In this document: positions 10,255-19,598 of the stretch, one piece after another
How the letters are laid out: each line of letters starts with the position of its first letter
Position numbering within the stretch: position 1 is the first letter of the stretch
Assembly (NCBI GenBank): GCA_963764805.1
Contig: CAVXUB010000002.1
Location: forward strand, 434,001-498,000
Direction: 5' to 3'
From: CAVXUB01 sp963764805
GTDB taxonomy: Bacteria > Actinomycetota > Acidimicrobiia > Acidimicrobiales > Bog-793
DNA: 64,000 bases
Position numbers and translations under genes: made by a program
The notes under the pieces: model-generated
The model's database searches: none
The model's input: the letters and a program-made list of their open reading frames with translations, nothing else
What the model was told of the DNA's origin: nothing

Positions 10255-10353
10255 CGTCGCGTCCGGGCTAGCTCCCGCGGCTCGAAGCCGGCCAGGTCAC
10301 TTCCCGAGCGCCCGGCCACTCCCGGATCCCCCGCAGTTTCGATCAAAGCTGGA

Positions 10354-10728
10354 TCAGCGAAACCAGATCCTGCGGTAGTCGCGGTGCTGGGGATGCAGCA
10401 GCAGTACGACCAGTGCGATCTGGAACATCAAGTTGATGACCGAGACGCTGACGCCGCTGTACTTCACCCACAAGTAGACGAGCCACGCCAGGGGCAAGAT
10501 GGCGAATACCAGGGCGGTCCAATAGCCCCACTTGCGGCTGTTGGCGATCCCGAACGCCCCTGCAGCTTGGCCGAGGATGAAGATCAGGCCGTAGTAGTTG
10601 AGGCCGCCCAGGCGGAGGTCGAAGATCAGGCCAAGGACCGCGTTGAAATAGAGGAGCATCACGGCGATCTGGAGCGTCTGCGGCTGCGAGTTGTCGAACC
10701 ACCGCTTCGCTTGGAGGTTGCGGGCCAT
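10354..10728 (-). CDS. Small four-helix membrane protein, unknown function
   Basis: A 124-residue integral membrane protein starting MARNLQAKRWFDNSQPQTLQ. Hydrophobic segments fall near residues 20-40, 46-62, 68-88 and 97-112, and the C-terminus is basic (HRDYRRIWFR). I do not recognise a family. It lies about 60 bp downstream of rlmN on the same strand and may be transcribed with it. The frame is open far upstream, antisense and out of frame with rlmN, but that extension is a shadow. Confidence 0.72.
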   Translation of the reverse strand: MARNLQAKRWFDNSQPQTLQIAVMLLYFNAVLGLIFDLRLGGLNYYGLIFILGQAAGAFGIANSRKWGYWTALVFAILPLAWLVYLWVKYSGVSVSVINLMFQIALVVLLLHPQHRDYRRIWFR

Positions 10729-10787
10729 GCGACAAGTGTGACAGTCCTGCGGGGGGCGGGAGCGCCAGACCGGCTGCCCGCCGGCGG

Positions 10788-11867
10788 CTAGCGGCGTGCC
10801 TCGCCGGACCTGCCTGCCGAGCGATGCCCCGGACGGCCGCTCCGGATGCGGAGCGGCGCTTCGGCGGCCAACTGCCCGCAGGCCGCATCGATGTCTGTGC
10901 CACGGTTCTGGCGCACCGTGGCGTTGACCCCTGCGCCGACGAGCAGAGCCCGGAACTCCCGTATTCTCGCCGGCCGGCTGCCGCGGGTGAGGTAGCCGGG
11001 AGTCGGATTGAGCGGGATCAGGTTGACATGCGCCCCGATCGGGCGGGCGATCGCAGCGAGCTCGAGGGCGTCCGAGTCTCTGTCGTTGACGGAGTCGATC
11101 AGGGCCCACTCGAAGGAGAGGCGCCGGCCGGTGGTCGCCACGTACTGGCGGCACGCCTCTGTGAGGACGCCGAGCGGGTAGCGCTTGTTGATCGGAACCA
11201 GGCGGTCGCGCAGGTCGTCGTTGGCGGCATGGAGCGACACTGCGAGATTGACCTGCACCTTCTCGGCGGTGAGCGAGCGGATCCCGGGCACCAGCCCGAC
11301 GGTCGAGAGCGTCAAATGACGGGCGGCGATGCCGATGTCCGTGTTGATCCTGCGCACCGCATCCATCACACGGGGCAGATTCGCGAGCGGCTCGCCCATG
11401 CCCATGAAGACGACGTTCTGCAGGCGACGACCCGCCTCGCGCGAGGCGCGCCCCGCTCGGACCACCTGCTCGACGATCTCGCCGCTCGTCAGATTGCGGT
11501 TGAAGCCCGCCTGCCCGGTGGCGCAGAAGGTGCAGCCCATGGCGCAGCCGGCCTGTGTCGAGACGCACGCCGTCGTCCGCTCCGGATACTGCATGAGGAC
11601 CGTCTCGATGCGTTCTCCGCCGGCGAGAGAGAACAACCACTTCCGTGTGGTGGAAGCCTGATCCCTGGCCTCCTTCTCCAGTGTGAGCGCCGGCGCGAGC
11701 TCCGCCCGCTCGGCGAGCTGCTGTCGCAGGCCCGCCGGCAGCTCGCTCATCTCCTCCGGGTAGGCCAGCCTCTTGTAGAGACCGTCCCACACCTGCGCCA
11801 CTCGGTAGCCGGGTTGGCCCGAGAGAAGATCCGCGATCTGCTGGCGGCTCAGGTCGTAGCGGCTCAC
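10788..11867 (-). CDS. rlmN: 23S rRNA (adenine-2503-C2) methyltransferase RlmN
   Basis: A 359-residue radical SAM methyltransferase that methylates C2 of A2503 in 23S rRNA (and A37 of some tRNAs). The radical SAM cluster motif CAMGCTFC is present at about residue 109, with FMGMGEPL downstream, STVGLVPGI, and the resolving cysteine region near the C-terminus in ATVRQNRGTDIDAACGQL. Length is normal. It overlaps mshD upstream by 4 nt. Confidence 0.96.
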   Translation of the reverse strand: MSRYDLSRQQIADLLSGQPGYRVAQVWDGLYKRLAYPEEMSELPAGLRQQLAERAELAPALTLEKEARDQASTTRKWLFSLAGGERIETVLMQYPERTTACVSTQAGCAMGCTFCATGQAGFNRNLTSGEIVEQVVRAGRASREAGRRLQNVVFMGMGEPLANLPRVMDAVRRINTDIGIAARHLTLSTVGLVPGIRSLTAEKVQVNLAVSLHAANDDLRDRLVPINKRYPLGVLTEACRQYVATTGRRLSFEWALIDSVNDRDSDALELAAIARPIGAHVNLIPLNPTPGYLTRGSRPARIREFRALLVGAGVNATVRQNRGTDIDAACGQLAAEAPLRIRSGRPGHRSAGRSGEARR

Positions 11868-12792
11868 CCGGCCGCCGCGCCGCCGGCCGGGACGACGTCC
11901 CCGACGTACGCCCTGTCCACGTGGTCCACTTCGAAACCAAGCGATCGGTAGAGGTTCACCGCCGGCTCGTTGCCCGCATCCACGTAGAGCATGGCCGTGC
12001 GCAGCCCGATCGACTGCAGGTGATGGAGGCCCGCCAGCACAAGGTCGCGGCCGAGGTGCCGCCCCTGGAAGTCGGGATCGACCGAGATGACGTAGATCTC
12101 ACCGATCGGCGGGTCCTGGTCGTAGTGCACCTTGGTCCAGCAGGAGCCGGCGAGCCTGCCGTCGATCTCGGCGAGCAGGAACCCCTGCGGGTCGAACCAC
12201 CTCTCCTTCTCCCGCGTCCGGATGGTCTCCAGCTCCCACGTCCCCTGCTCCGGATGGCCCCGGAAGGCACGGTTGTTCACCCGCAGCCACTGCTCCTCAT
12301 CCTGCGACACCACGAACGCCCGCGTCTGCAGCGGCGGTGCCGGGACGTCGATCGGGAGGGGCCGTCGCATCTGGTAGAGGTCCCGACCTCTGGTGAGGCC
12401 GTTCGCCTCGGCGATTCCGTCGTGATCGGTCGCCGGCTTCGGGACCCAGAGGTGGACGTGCCCGCCTCCCTCGCGTCGGATCTCGCCGATCGCGGCGTCC
12501 ACGAGTGCCGAACCGACCGGGTCGCCGGGGCGCGGTACCCGGGATGCACCACGAACTCGATGGCCCAGCTCTCGGGCCCTCTGCTGAGGTGGGCGTAGCC
12601 GACGACGCGGCCGTGCTCGCCCTCACGAGCCACGAACCCCGAATAGCCGGATCTACCGCCATGCACCAGGTCCAGCCACGTGTGCTCCCCGAGCGGGTGA
12701 TGGTCGTCGGCGTGGAACGCCTCGTGCAGCAAGGACGAGATCGGACCGATGTCCTCCTCTGCGGCGCGGCGTTCGACCTCGATTTGCGGCAC
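11864..12792 (-). CDS. mshD: Mycothiol synthase MshD (one frameshift)
   Basis: Mycothiol synthase, which acetylates Cys-GlcN-Ins with acetyl-CoA to complete mycothiol, a thiol restricted to actinobacteria. The protein is a tandem GNAT: the N-terminal half runs from MPQIEVERRAAEE, and the C-terminal half has NNRAFRGHPEQGTW, the FLLAEIDGRLAG segment, the acetyl-CoA-binding VDPDFQGRHLGRDLVLAGL, and GNEPAVNLYRSLGFEV. The frame breaks near 12535, between HPGYR and the second-frame GDPVGSALVDAAI. The shift is by one lost base (or two gained), unlike the +1 type seen elsewhere in this window. It is 49 bp from the divergent nth gene. Confidence 0.88.
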
Positions 12793-12841
12793 GGGGCGAG
12801 GCTAGTGGCAGCCACCCGGCCACCCGTTAGGGTCGGCGGGC

Positions 12842-13537
12842 GTGGGACGACCAAGGACACCAGCGGGGCGGGCACGCGAGACCGTGAAGCGTCTCGCAGT
12901 GCTCTATCCCGGCTCGGCGCCTGAGCTGTGCGCGCTCGAGCACCGGAACCCCTTCGAGTTGCTGGTGGCCACGATCCTCTCGGCGCAGTGCACCGACGAG
13001 CGGGTGAACATGGTGACGCCGTCCGTCTTCGCCCGCTTCCCCGGCCCGGCCGAGCTCGCCGGCGCCCCGATCGGGGAGCTCGAGGAGCTGATCAAGTCGA
13101 CCGGCTTCTTCCGATCTAAAGCTGCCTCCCTGGCCGGGATGGCAAGTGCCCTCGTCGACCGCTACGGCGGCGAGGTGCCGACTGAGATGGCGGAGTTGAC
13201 GACCTTGCCGGGGGTTGGGCGCAAAACGGCGAACGTCATCCGCAGCGTCGGCTTCGACCTTCCGGGCCTGCCCGTGGACACTCATGTGATCCGCCTGTCG
13301 CAGCGTCTCGGCCTCACGGTGCAGAAGGACCCTGTGAAGATCGAGACCGATCTCTGCCGCGCACTGCCGCCGAGGGATTGGGGCGGGATCAGCCTGCGCT
13401 TGATCCTTCACGGCAGGGCCGTCTGCATCGCTCGCGTTCCCCGCTGCGAGGTGTGCGTGCTCGGCGACTTCTGCCCCTCCTTCCAGCCCCGCGCCGTGGT
13501 CGCCCGGCGCGTCAAGGCGGTGGTCAAGAGCCGCTGA
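12842..13537 (+). CDS. nth: Endonuclease III
   Basis: A 231-residue HhH-GPD DNA glycosylase/AP lyase that removes oxidised pyrimidines. The helix-hairpin-helix motif LPGVGRKTANV with its catalytic lysine and the catalytic aspartate in PVDTHVIRLSQRLG are present. The 4Fe-4S cluster has the classic spacing C-x6-C-x2-C-x5-C near the C-terminus. Start is GTG at 12842; the promoter probably lies in the 49-bp divergent gap with mshD. Confidence 0.96.
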   Translation: MGRPRTPAGRARETVKRLAVLYPGSAPELCALEHRNPFELLVATILSAQCTDERVNMVTPSVFARFPGPAELAGAPIGELEELIKSTGFFRSKAASLAGMASALVDRYGGEVPTEMAELTTLPGVGRKTANVIRSVGFDLPGLPVDTHVIRLSQRLGLTVQKDPVKIETDLCRALPPRDWGGISLRLILHGRAVCIARVPRCEVCVLGDFCPSFQPRAVVARRVKAVVKSR

Positions 13538-13598
13538 GCAGGGGCGATGACGCGCAGCGGTCCCGTGCCCACATGACGGACGCATGAATTTCGGCCAA

Positions 13599-13648
13599 AT
13601 ACCTACATCGGGGGTGACACCAGCCTGAAAGGTAGGTATATGCTTCTC
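13599..13648 (+). promoter_or_regulatory. Putative promoter with overlapping 8-bp inverted repeat
   Basis: GTGACA (13614-13619) and TATATG (13637-13642), spaced by 17 bp, form a plausible sigma-70-type promoter in the gap after nth. A perfect inverted repeat ATACCTAC (13599-13606) and GTAGGTAT (13632-13639) flanks the -35 and overlaps the -10, as an operator would. No protein gene follows on the plus strand for over 500 bp, so the promoter probably drives the short RNA proposed next. Confidence 0.4.
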
Positions 13649-13746
13649 CTCGGAACCGGTTCCCGCCACCTGGTTCCGATGAGCGGAGTTCGGGATCCGC
13701 CGCCCGACCCGCTCGCCGAAGGCGCCCCTACGGGGCGCCTTCGGCG
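13649..13746 (+). ncRNA. Candidate small RNA ending in a 15-bp hairpin
   Basis: About 100 nt between the promoter above and a strong terminator-like stem. The 5' part can fold locally (GGAACCGG/CCTGGTTCC region, 13659-13678). I find no credible reading frame and recognise no known RNA family. The gene-less stretch 13538-13853 contains nothing else I can name. This is a proposal based on promoter and terminator only. Confidence 0.35.
13714..13746 (+). terminator. Strong hairpin, 15-bp perfect stem
   Basis: CGCCGAAGGCGCCCC (13714-13728) and its exact complement (13732-13746) are separated by a 3-nt loop. It is the most stable-looking simple hairpin in the non-rRNA part of the window. No T-run follows. 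It could terminate the proposed small RNA or the nth transcript, or the minus-strand gene ending at 13854. Confidence 0.6.
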
Positions 13747-13853
13747 CGTCCGGGGCCCGAAGAGCAAGATCCGAAGTCCCGCCGCTCCCGAGATCGGTGC
13801 CCGACGTGCGTGGCGGTGCGTGCGGTGGTTAGCGGTGTGCCTCAGCGTCGGCC

Positions 13854-14048
13854 TCAGCGTGGGTGTGACGAGAGGAGCCTGCTCAAGCGCCTCCGGGCGC
13901 TCGAGAGCGAGCGCTCGACACCGATCAGCTCGGCTGCCAGCTTCTCGTCCTTGTCCACCACCGCCTGGTCTGCCAGCGAGCTGAATCGTTGGGCGAGCTG
14001 CTCGAGCGACGACGCCATGGAGGACAGCTCGTTGAGTTCGGTAGCCAT
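13854..14048 (-). CDS. Small helical protein, 64 residues, unknown function
   Basis: A short acidic and basic helical protein starting MATELNELSSMASSLEQLAQ and ending in an Arg/Ser-rich tail. Leu/Ala spacing suggests one or two amphipathic helices or a short coiled coil. The frame is open about 95 codons further upstream, but that part is antisense to the GroES-like gene and looks non-coding, so I start at the ATG at 14048. I do not recognise the family. Confidence 0.5.
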   Translation of the reverse strand: MATELNELSSMASSLEQLAQRFSSLADQAVVDKDEKLAAELIGVERSLSSARRRLSRLLSSHPR

Positions 14049-14169
14049 GTACACATCATGTCCTCGGCAGGATGTGTCCTCGGCCGGCGCGGAGGCCAAG
14101 CGCCACCTGGCCTCGGCGGGCGTCACCGTCCGTCCGCCCAGTGCCTGAGGCGGCGGTACGGTACCGGTG

Positions 14170-14550
14170 ATGAATAGGCCCGAGACGAACAGCGCACCCG
14201 ACGCAGCCACGGCGACCGCCGGCCGGGGCCGCAGCGACGTCAAGCAGCCGGTGACGATGCTCAACGACAGGGTGCTCGTGCACGTCCCGACTGCCGAGGG
14301 CGAGCGCAGGTCACGCTCGGGGATCCTGATCCCGGCCACCGCTCAGGTGTCGAAGCGGCTCAGCTGGGCGGACGTCGCCGCTGTCGGTCCCCACGTGCGG
14401 ACCGTCAAGCAGGGGGACAAGGTGCTGTTCAATCCGGAGGAGTGCTTCGAGGTGGAGGTGAAGGGTGAGGAGTACCTGATCCTTCGGGAGCGGGACATCC
14501 ACGCCGTGGCCTCCGAGCGGATGGACGGCGGGACCGGGCTCTACTTGTGA
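14170..14550 (+). CDS. GroES-like co-chaperonin (Cpn10 family), solitary
   Basis: A 126-residue Cpn10-fold protein. After a 28-residue polar extension it shows the GroES start LNDRVLVHV, a mobile-loop-like region around RRSRSGILIPATAQVSKR, VKQGDKVLFN and YLILRERDIHAV. True GroES is about 97 residues and is usually next to groEL; no groEL is in the window, and the extension plus the C-terminal MDGGTGLYL are unusual. It is therefore more likely a paralogue than the main co-chaperonin. A GTG codon directly precedes the chosen ATG. The gene is 55 bp upstream of trpE. Confidence 0.8.
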   Translation: MNRPETNSAPDAATATAGRGRSDVKQPVTMLNDRVLVHVPTAEGERRSRSGILIPATAQVSKRLSWADVAAVGPHVRTVKQGDKVLFNPEECFEVEVKGEEYLILRERDIHAVASERMDGGTGLYL

Positions 14551-14605
14551 GGACGCCGACGTCCGAGCCCCAGCAGACGTCGCCTCTGGCGGCGGCGGGG
14601 GGAGG

Positions 14606-16155
14606 ATGAGCGAACCCGGCTTCGCCCGTTTCGCCGAGCTGGCGAGGCAGGGGACCGTCGTCCCGGTATGGCGCGAGCTGGTGGCCGACACGCTCACCCC
14701 GGTGGCGGCATTTGCCGGAGTGGTCGGCGACGGGCCCGGATTCCTCCTCGAATCGGTCGAGCACGGAGAGCGCTGGAGCCGCTTCTCGTTCCTCGGTCGC
14801 GGCGCGCACGCCACGCTCGTGGCCCGCGACGGCCTCGTCGCGCTGGCGGACGGGAGCATCGCCCCGGAGGTCCCTCTCGGCGAGGGGATCCTCACCTGTC
14901 TGGAGGCGCTGTTGCAGCGCTACCGATCGCCCCGGGTCCCCGAGCTGCCGCCCTTGCACGGCGGGATCGTCGGGTATCTCGGCTACGACGTGGTGCGGGA
15001 GGTGGAACGGCTCGGGCCGTCGCCACTGACGACCTCGGGCTGCCCGATGCGGTCATGACGGTGATCGGCGAGATCACCGCCTTCGACCACTGGCGGCAGC
15101 GAGCCATCCTGATCTCGAACGTCTTCATAGGCGAGGGAGGCCCAGGAGGCGAGGGGAGCGCGGGGGACAGCGAGGCCGAGCTGCGGGCCGCCTATGACGG
15201 GGCCTGCCAGCGGCTGGACGAGCTGTGGCGAGACCTCGAGCGACCGCGCGCCGAGCGCCTGCGGCCGCCCCCGCCCCGCTCCGAACGCCTCGAGACCGCC
15301 CGGGTGAGGCGGGTGACGTCGAGCGAGAGCTTCCAGAGAGCCGTGCAAGTGGCCAAGGAGCACATCCGGGCGGGGGAGGCGTTCCAGGTGGTGCTCTCGC
15401 AGCGTTTCGATGTCGAGCTGGATGCCGAGCCGTTCGAGGTGTACCGCCTTCTGCGCCAGGTGAACCCCAGCCCCTACATGTACTTCCTGCGACAGGGGGG
15501 CGTCACGCTGGTAGGTGCCTCGCCCGAGCCGATGGTGCAGCTGCTCGGCGGGAGGGTGATCTCGCGCCCTATCGCCGGCACCCGCCGCCGCGGAGCCTCG
15601 GACGAGGAGGACCGCCGCCTAGGGGCAGAGCTGGCGGAGCACCCGAAGGAAGTTGCCGAGCACGTGATGCTCGTCGACCTGGCGCGCAATGACGTCGGGC
15701 GAGTCGTCAGCTTCGGCACCGAGGCCGTCGACGAGTTGATGACCCTGGAGCGCTACAGCCACGTGATGCATCTCACGTCTCAGGTCTCGGGCCAGCTGGC
15801 CGAAGGACGGGGCCCGATCGACGTGCTGCGGGCGACGATCCCGGCGGGGACGGTCTCGGGAGCGCCGAAGGTCCGCTCGATGCAGATCATCGACGAGTTG
15901 GAGCCGACCCGGCGCGGCGCCTACGCCGGCGTCGTCGGCTATCTCGACTTCTCCGGCAACCTCGACACGGCGATCACCATCCGCACCCTCGTTGTGGCTG
16001 AGGACGGGCGAGCCTCCGTGCAGGCGGGCGCGGGGATCGTGGCGGACAGCGACCCGGCTCTCGAGGACGAGGAGTGCGCCAACAAGGCCGCCGCCGTGCT
16101 GGCCGCGGTGGCGGGCGCCAACCGGTTCGCCAGCGAGGAGTCGTTGCTGCGGTGA
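14606..16155 (+). CDS. trpE: Anthranilate synthase component I TrpE (one frameshift)
   Basis: Converts chorismate to anthranilate with TrpG, the first step of tryptophan synthesis. The N-terminal regulatory domain runs from MSEPGFARFAELA and contains LLESVEHGERWSRFSFLG (tryptophan-binding LLES-type element) and GGIVGYLGYD. The catalytic domain carries HIRAGEAFQVVLSQRF, NPSPYMYFLR, GASPEPMV, PIAGTRRRG, DLARNDVGRV, TIPAGTVSGAPK and the C-terminal GAGIVADSDP. The frame moves near 15050, in the linker before DDLGLPDAVMTV. No trpG or trpD is in the window. It overlaps the next gene by 4 nt. Confidence 0.95.
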
Positions 16156-17135
16156 GCGAACCGACCGTCCTAGGTTCGGCTGAGACGTGGGCGGCCATGG
16201 CGTCGGGGGTCGTGGCCTTCCCGGCCGCCAGCGTCGGCGGTCGCGACGTGGTGTCGGTCAACGGTCCCGACGCCGCCGTCTGGCTGCAGGGTCAGCTGAG
16301 CCAGGATCTGGATCCCATGGGGGTGGGCGACTCGCGCCTCGCCATGCTGCTGGCGCCACAGGGCCACATGGTTGCCCTGCTGTCGGTCGGGCGCCTTGCC
16401 GACGACCACTTCGTGCTCGTCACCGACGGGGGCCACGGCGAGCAGGTGCTCGAGCGGTTGAGGAGGTTCCGCCTGCGGGTCAAGGCAGAGCTGGAGCTGG
16501 CGCCCTGGCAGGTGATCTGCCTGCGCGGGCCGGGAGCAGCCGCAGTCGATGCCGGGAGGGGCGGGGACGGGGCCGCGGTAGGGGCCGCAGTAAGGGCCGC
16601 GGTTGGGGCCGGCTGGCCCGGGATCGAGGCGGTAGACATCCTCTCGCGCGGTGCCCCCGCGCCCGGTGCCGCCGCCCCCGGTGTCCCCTGCGGCGAGCCG
16701 GGAGCGTACGAGGCGGCACGGATCGTCGCCGGCATGCCCAGGCAGGGCAGCGAGATCGGCGAGAAGACGATCCCCCACAGCCTCGGTCCGGTCGTGGACG
16801 CTGCGGTCAGCTTCACCAAGGGGTGCTACACGGGCCAGGAGCTGGTGGCCCGCATGGACGCACGAGGTGCGAACGTGCCGCGATCTTTGAGGGCCGTGGT
16901 AGCCGGGGACGGAGCATCGCTGGCCGAAGGCGACGAGGTGCTGTTGGACGGGCAGGTGGTGGGTGTCCTGACGAGCACCGCGGTGATCCCGGGCGGCCCG
17001 CCAGTCGGTCTCGCCTTCGTCAAGCGGGGCACGCCTGCGGGGGCCGCTGCGAGCGTGCAGGGCGCCGTCGTGACGATCGAGACGCTCCCCGTCGACCGCT
17101 TGCTGCCCGGCAACTCGCGGATACCTGGCGGCTGA
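16152..17135 (+). CDS. ygfZ: Folate-dependent YgfZ/GcvT-like protein
   Basis: A 327-residue protein of the YgfZ (IbaG57-type GcvT paralogue) family, which uses tetrahydrofolate in assembly or repair of certain Fe-S enzymes. The diagnostic signature KGCYTGQELVARM is present near residue 225, after the N-terminal WLQGQLSQDL motif and before the C-terminal barrel with GLAFVKRG. A Gly/Ala-rich insert around residues 135-160 is encoded by short GGGGCCGC-like repeats and is probably a flexible loop. Start GTG at 16152 overlaps the trpE stop. Confidence 0.88.
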   Translation: MSEPTVLGSAETWAAMASGVVAFPAASVGGRDVVSVNGPDAAVWLQGQLSQDLDPMGVGDSRLAMLLAPQGHMVALLSVGRLADDHFVLVTDGGHGEQVLERLRRFRLRVKAELELAPWQVICLRGPGAAAVDAGRGGDGAAVGAAVRAAVGAGWPGIEAVDILSRGAPAPGAAAPGVPCGEPGAYEAARIVAGMPRQGSEIGEKTIPHSLGPVVDAAVSFTKGCYTGQELVARMDARGANVPRSLRAVVAGDGASLAEGDEVLLDGQVVGVLTSTAVIPGGPPVGLAFVKRGTPAGAAASVQGAVVTIETLPVDRLLPGNSRIPGG

Positions 17136-17185
17136 GGGCGGCTATCGACCCGTAAGGGGGGTCTGTTCCGCTAGAACGAGCGGCG

Positions 17186-18091
17186 ATGGCCATCGTGCTG
17201 GCGCTCCTCGCGGCAGTGTGCAACGCGATGACGACCATCCTGCAACGCCTGGGCGTGCAGTCGGCGCCTGAGGGATCGGCGTTCCGGCTCCGCTTGCTGC
17301 TCCACGTCCTGACCCGGCCCGTCTGGTACCTCGGGATGCTGTCGATGGTCGGTGGTTTCGCCCTGCAGGCGCTGGCGCTCGGCTACGGCGACCTGTCGGT
17401 GGTGCAGCCGCTGCTCGTGACCGAGCTCGTGTTCCTCGTGGTCCTCCTGCGGATCTGGTTCCGCAAGCCGTTGGGCTGGCGCGAAGCGGTCGGAAGCGTC
17501 TGCACGGTGGCGGGGTTGGCGATCTTCCTGGCGGTGGCGGACCAGGGGCAGGGGAACCAGCACCCCTCGGGCGGCGACTGGGCCTGGGGCGTCGGCGCCT
17601 GCGCGGGCGCCGTCATCCTCTGCTGCCTGCTGGCGATCCGCGGCTCGCGGGTGTGGAAGTCCGCCTGTTACGGGGCGGCGGCGGCCACAGCCTTCGCGCT
17701 CTGCGCCGCGTTCACCAAGACCGCCACGATCCTCTTCTCGCAAGGCTTCTTGCAGCTGTTCGGCCATTGGCAGACCTACGGGATCGCGGCGGCCGGCGGC
17801 GCCGGACTGTTCCTGGCGCAGAACGCCTTCTATTCCGGGCCGATCACGGCCTCCCAGGCGACTCTCACTATCGTCGACCCGCTGGCGAGCATCCTGCTCG
17901 GCGTCGGCTTGTTCGGGGACCGGATCCGCAACGCCGGCACCGATCCGTTCCTGGAGGGAGCCGCCTTGCTGGTGCTCATCATCGGGCTGGTGGTGCTCTG
18001 CATGTCGCCGCTGATCGTCAACTCGACTAGCCATGAACGGCTTGTGCCGGGGGGCGAGGGGGAGGAGGCGGAGGTGGGGGCGCCAGCCTGA
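17186..18091 (+). CDS. EamA/DMT-type membrane transporter
   Basis: A 301-residue membrane protein with nine or ten hydrophobic helices, beginning MAIVLALLAAVCNAMTTILQ. Two internally similar halves of the drug/metabolite transporter type can be seen (QPLLVTELVFLVVLL in the first half and LTIVDPLASILLGVGLFG in the second). The substrate is unknown. The 3' end overlaps the convergent histidine kinase gene by about 65 nt, where this protein has its acidic tail GGEGEEAEVGAPA. Confidence 0.8.
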   Translation: MAIVLALLAAVCNAMTTILQRLGVQSAPEGSAFRLRLLLHVLTRPVWYLGMLSMVGGFALQALALGYGDLSVVQPLLVTELVFLVVLLRIWFRKPLGWREAVGSVCTVAGLAIFLAVADQGQGNQHPSGGDWAWGVGACAGAVILCCLLAIRGSRVWKSACYGAAAATAFALCAAFTKTATILFSQGFLQLFGHWQTYGIAAAGGAGLFLAQNAFYSGPITASQATLTIVDPLASILLGVGLFGDRIRNAGTDPFLEGAALLVLIIGLVVLCMSPLIVNSTSHERLVPGGEGEEAEVGAPA

Positions 18092-19496
18092 CCACCATGC
18101 GGGTGCCCCCCTTCCCGTCGATCGGGGAGAAGGCTCGCACCTCCCCTCCCATCGCCATCGTCAGCTCGGCGACGATCGCCAGTCCGAGACCGATCCCCTT
18201 GGTGTCCTTCGCCGGCCCGGTTACCGAGCGGAAGAAGCGGTCGAACACGTGTGGAAGGTCCGCCGGGGCGATGCCCGGACCGTCGTCCTCCACCACGATC
18301 GTCACCCGCGAGCGATCATCATCCTGGCGCCGGACCGCCAGCCGCACCGTCCGGCGGGCGAACTTGCTGGCGTTGTCGACCAGGTTCGCCACGACCTGCG
18401 CAAGGCGGTCGGGGTCGGCGGACGCCCGCATCGGGCCCGGCTCGGCGATCTCGACGAGGAGGACGAGCCCGCTCTCCTGCAGCCCCAGGCGCAGCCCGTC
18501 GGCGGCGGTGCTCACCACCTGGCCGACGTCGACCTCGCGGTTGTCGATCGCGAAACGCCGCGCCTCGATCCGAGTCAGGTCCAGCAAGTCCTGGATCAGT
18601 CGCTCGAGCCGCCGCGCCTCGCTCTCGATGACGGCGGCCGCCTGTTGCGGGTTCTCTGCGGCGCCGTCCGCGATCGCCTCCGCGTAGCCGCGGATCGATG
18701 TCAAGGGTGTCCGCAAGTCGTGCGATATGGAGAGCAGGAACTGCCGTTCGAGTCCCCTCGAGCGGGAGAGAGCGGCCGCCATCGAATTGATCGCCTCGCC
18801 AAGCTGCACGAGCTCGGGAGGATCGTGACCGGCCGGGTCGGCGGGCACGCGGGCGTCGAGGTCGCCGGCGGCGATCCTCTGGGTGGTGACCGCTGCAGAG
18901 GCGATCGGACGCGCGAGGCGGCGCGCCAGCAACTGGGCGACGAACACCGCGACGACGAGCGAGGCACCTCCCGCGATCAGGAAGTAGACCCCGCTGCCGC
19001 CTGGCTGGTGGACGGCGTCGGCGAGATAGATGGCGAGCCCGAAGCCGGCTCGCACACCGAGGCGGCCGAGCTGGCCGGGAGTCAGTTCGAGCGGCGCCGC
19101 CGCGAAGACGTCGCCCCCGCGGATGCCGTAGACCGAGCTGCCGCGGCCCAGTGCCTGCAGATCGCCGGCGGTGAGAGCGGGGGCGGCAAAGCCCGGTGAG
19201 GTCCGCACGAAGATGCTCCTGCCCGTCCCTTGCGGCGTGACCACCAAGAACGAGACGTCACTGATGAACGTCGAGCCGACGGCGGAGATGAAGCGGGCGT
19301 CCTGCCGGAGCGTCACCTGCGGCAGCGCGCTCTCGCGGGCATCGATGGCCGTCGCCAGGGTTCGCGCCTCGTTGCCGATCTGGACGCTTGCCTGGTGCAG
19401 CTCGAAGAGCCTCGCCGCGAGCAGGCTCCCGAGCCCGGCCACGAGGAGCGCACCGGCGACCACGAGCACCATCGCCACCGCCAGCCGGTGGCGCAC
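18027..19496 (-). CDS. Membrane sensor histidine kinase
   Basis: A 489-residue orthodox sensor kinase. A helix at residues 5-30 and a second near 165-190 bracket an extracytoplasmic sensor region, followed by HAMP, HisKA with the phosphorylated histidine in SISHDLRTPLTSIRGYAE, and HATPase_c with the N box VANLVDNASKFA, DDGPGIAPADL and GIGLGLAIV. The C-terminus is a run of eight prolines. The cognate response regulator lies immediately upstream. The signal is unknown. Confidence 0.93.
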   Translation of the reverse strand: MRHRLAVAMVLVVAGALLVAGLGSLLAARLFELHQASVQIGNEARTLATAIDARESALPQVTLRQDARFISAVGSTFISDVSFLVVTPQGTGRSIFVRTSPGFAAPALTAGDLQALGRGSSVYGIRGGDVFAAAPLELTPGQLGRLGVRAGFGLAIYLADAVHQPGGSGVYFLIAGGASLVVAVFVAQLLARRLARPIASAAVTTQRIAAGDLDARVPADPAGHDPPELVQLGEAINSMAAALSRSRGLERQFLLSISHDLRTPLTSIRGYAEAIADGAAENPQQAAAVIESEARRLERLIQDLLDLTRIEARRFAIDNREVDVGQVVSTAADGLRLGLQESGLVLLVEIAEPGPMRASADPDRLAQVVANLVDNASKFARRTVRLAVRRQDDDRSRVTIVVEDDGPGIAPADLPHVFDRFFRSVTGPAKDTKGIGLGLAIVAELTMAMGGEVRAFSPIDGKGGTRMVVRLAPPPPPPPPRPPAQAVHG

Positions 19497-19546
19497 TCAG
19501 CCGTCCCTCGCCATCAGGAGGACCCCCCCATCCAGAGGGCCCGACC

Positions 19547-19598
19547 GGAGCCGCCGTCACCCGCACCGGAGCCGCCGCCACCCGCACCGGAGCCGCCG

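Noticed and set aside
13215..13230. CGCAAAACGG resembling the core of the 40-bp element
   Set aside because: It is inside nth, where it encodes the conserved GRKTAN, and lacks the GGTACC ends.
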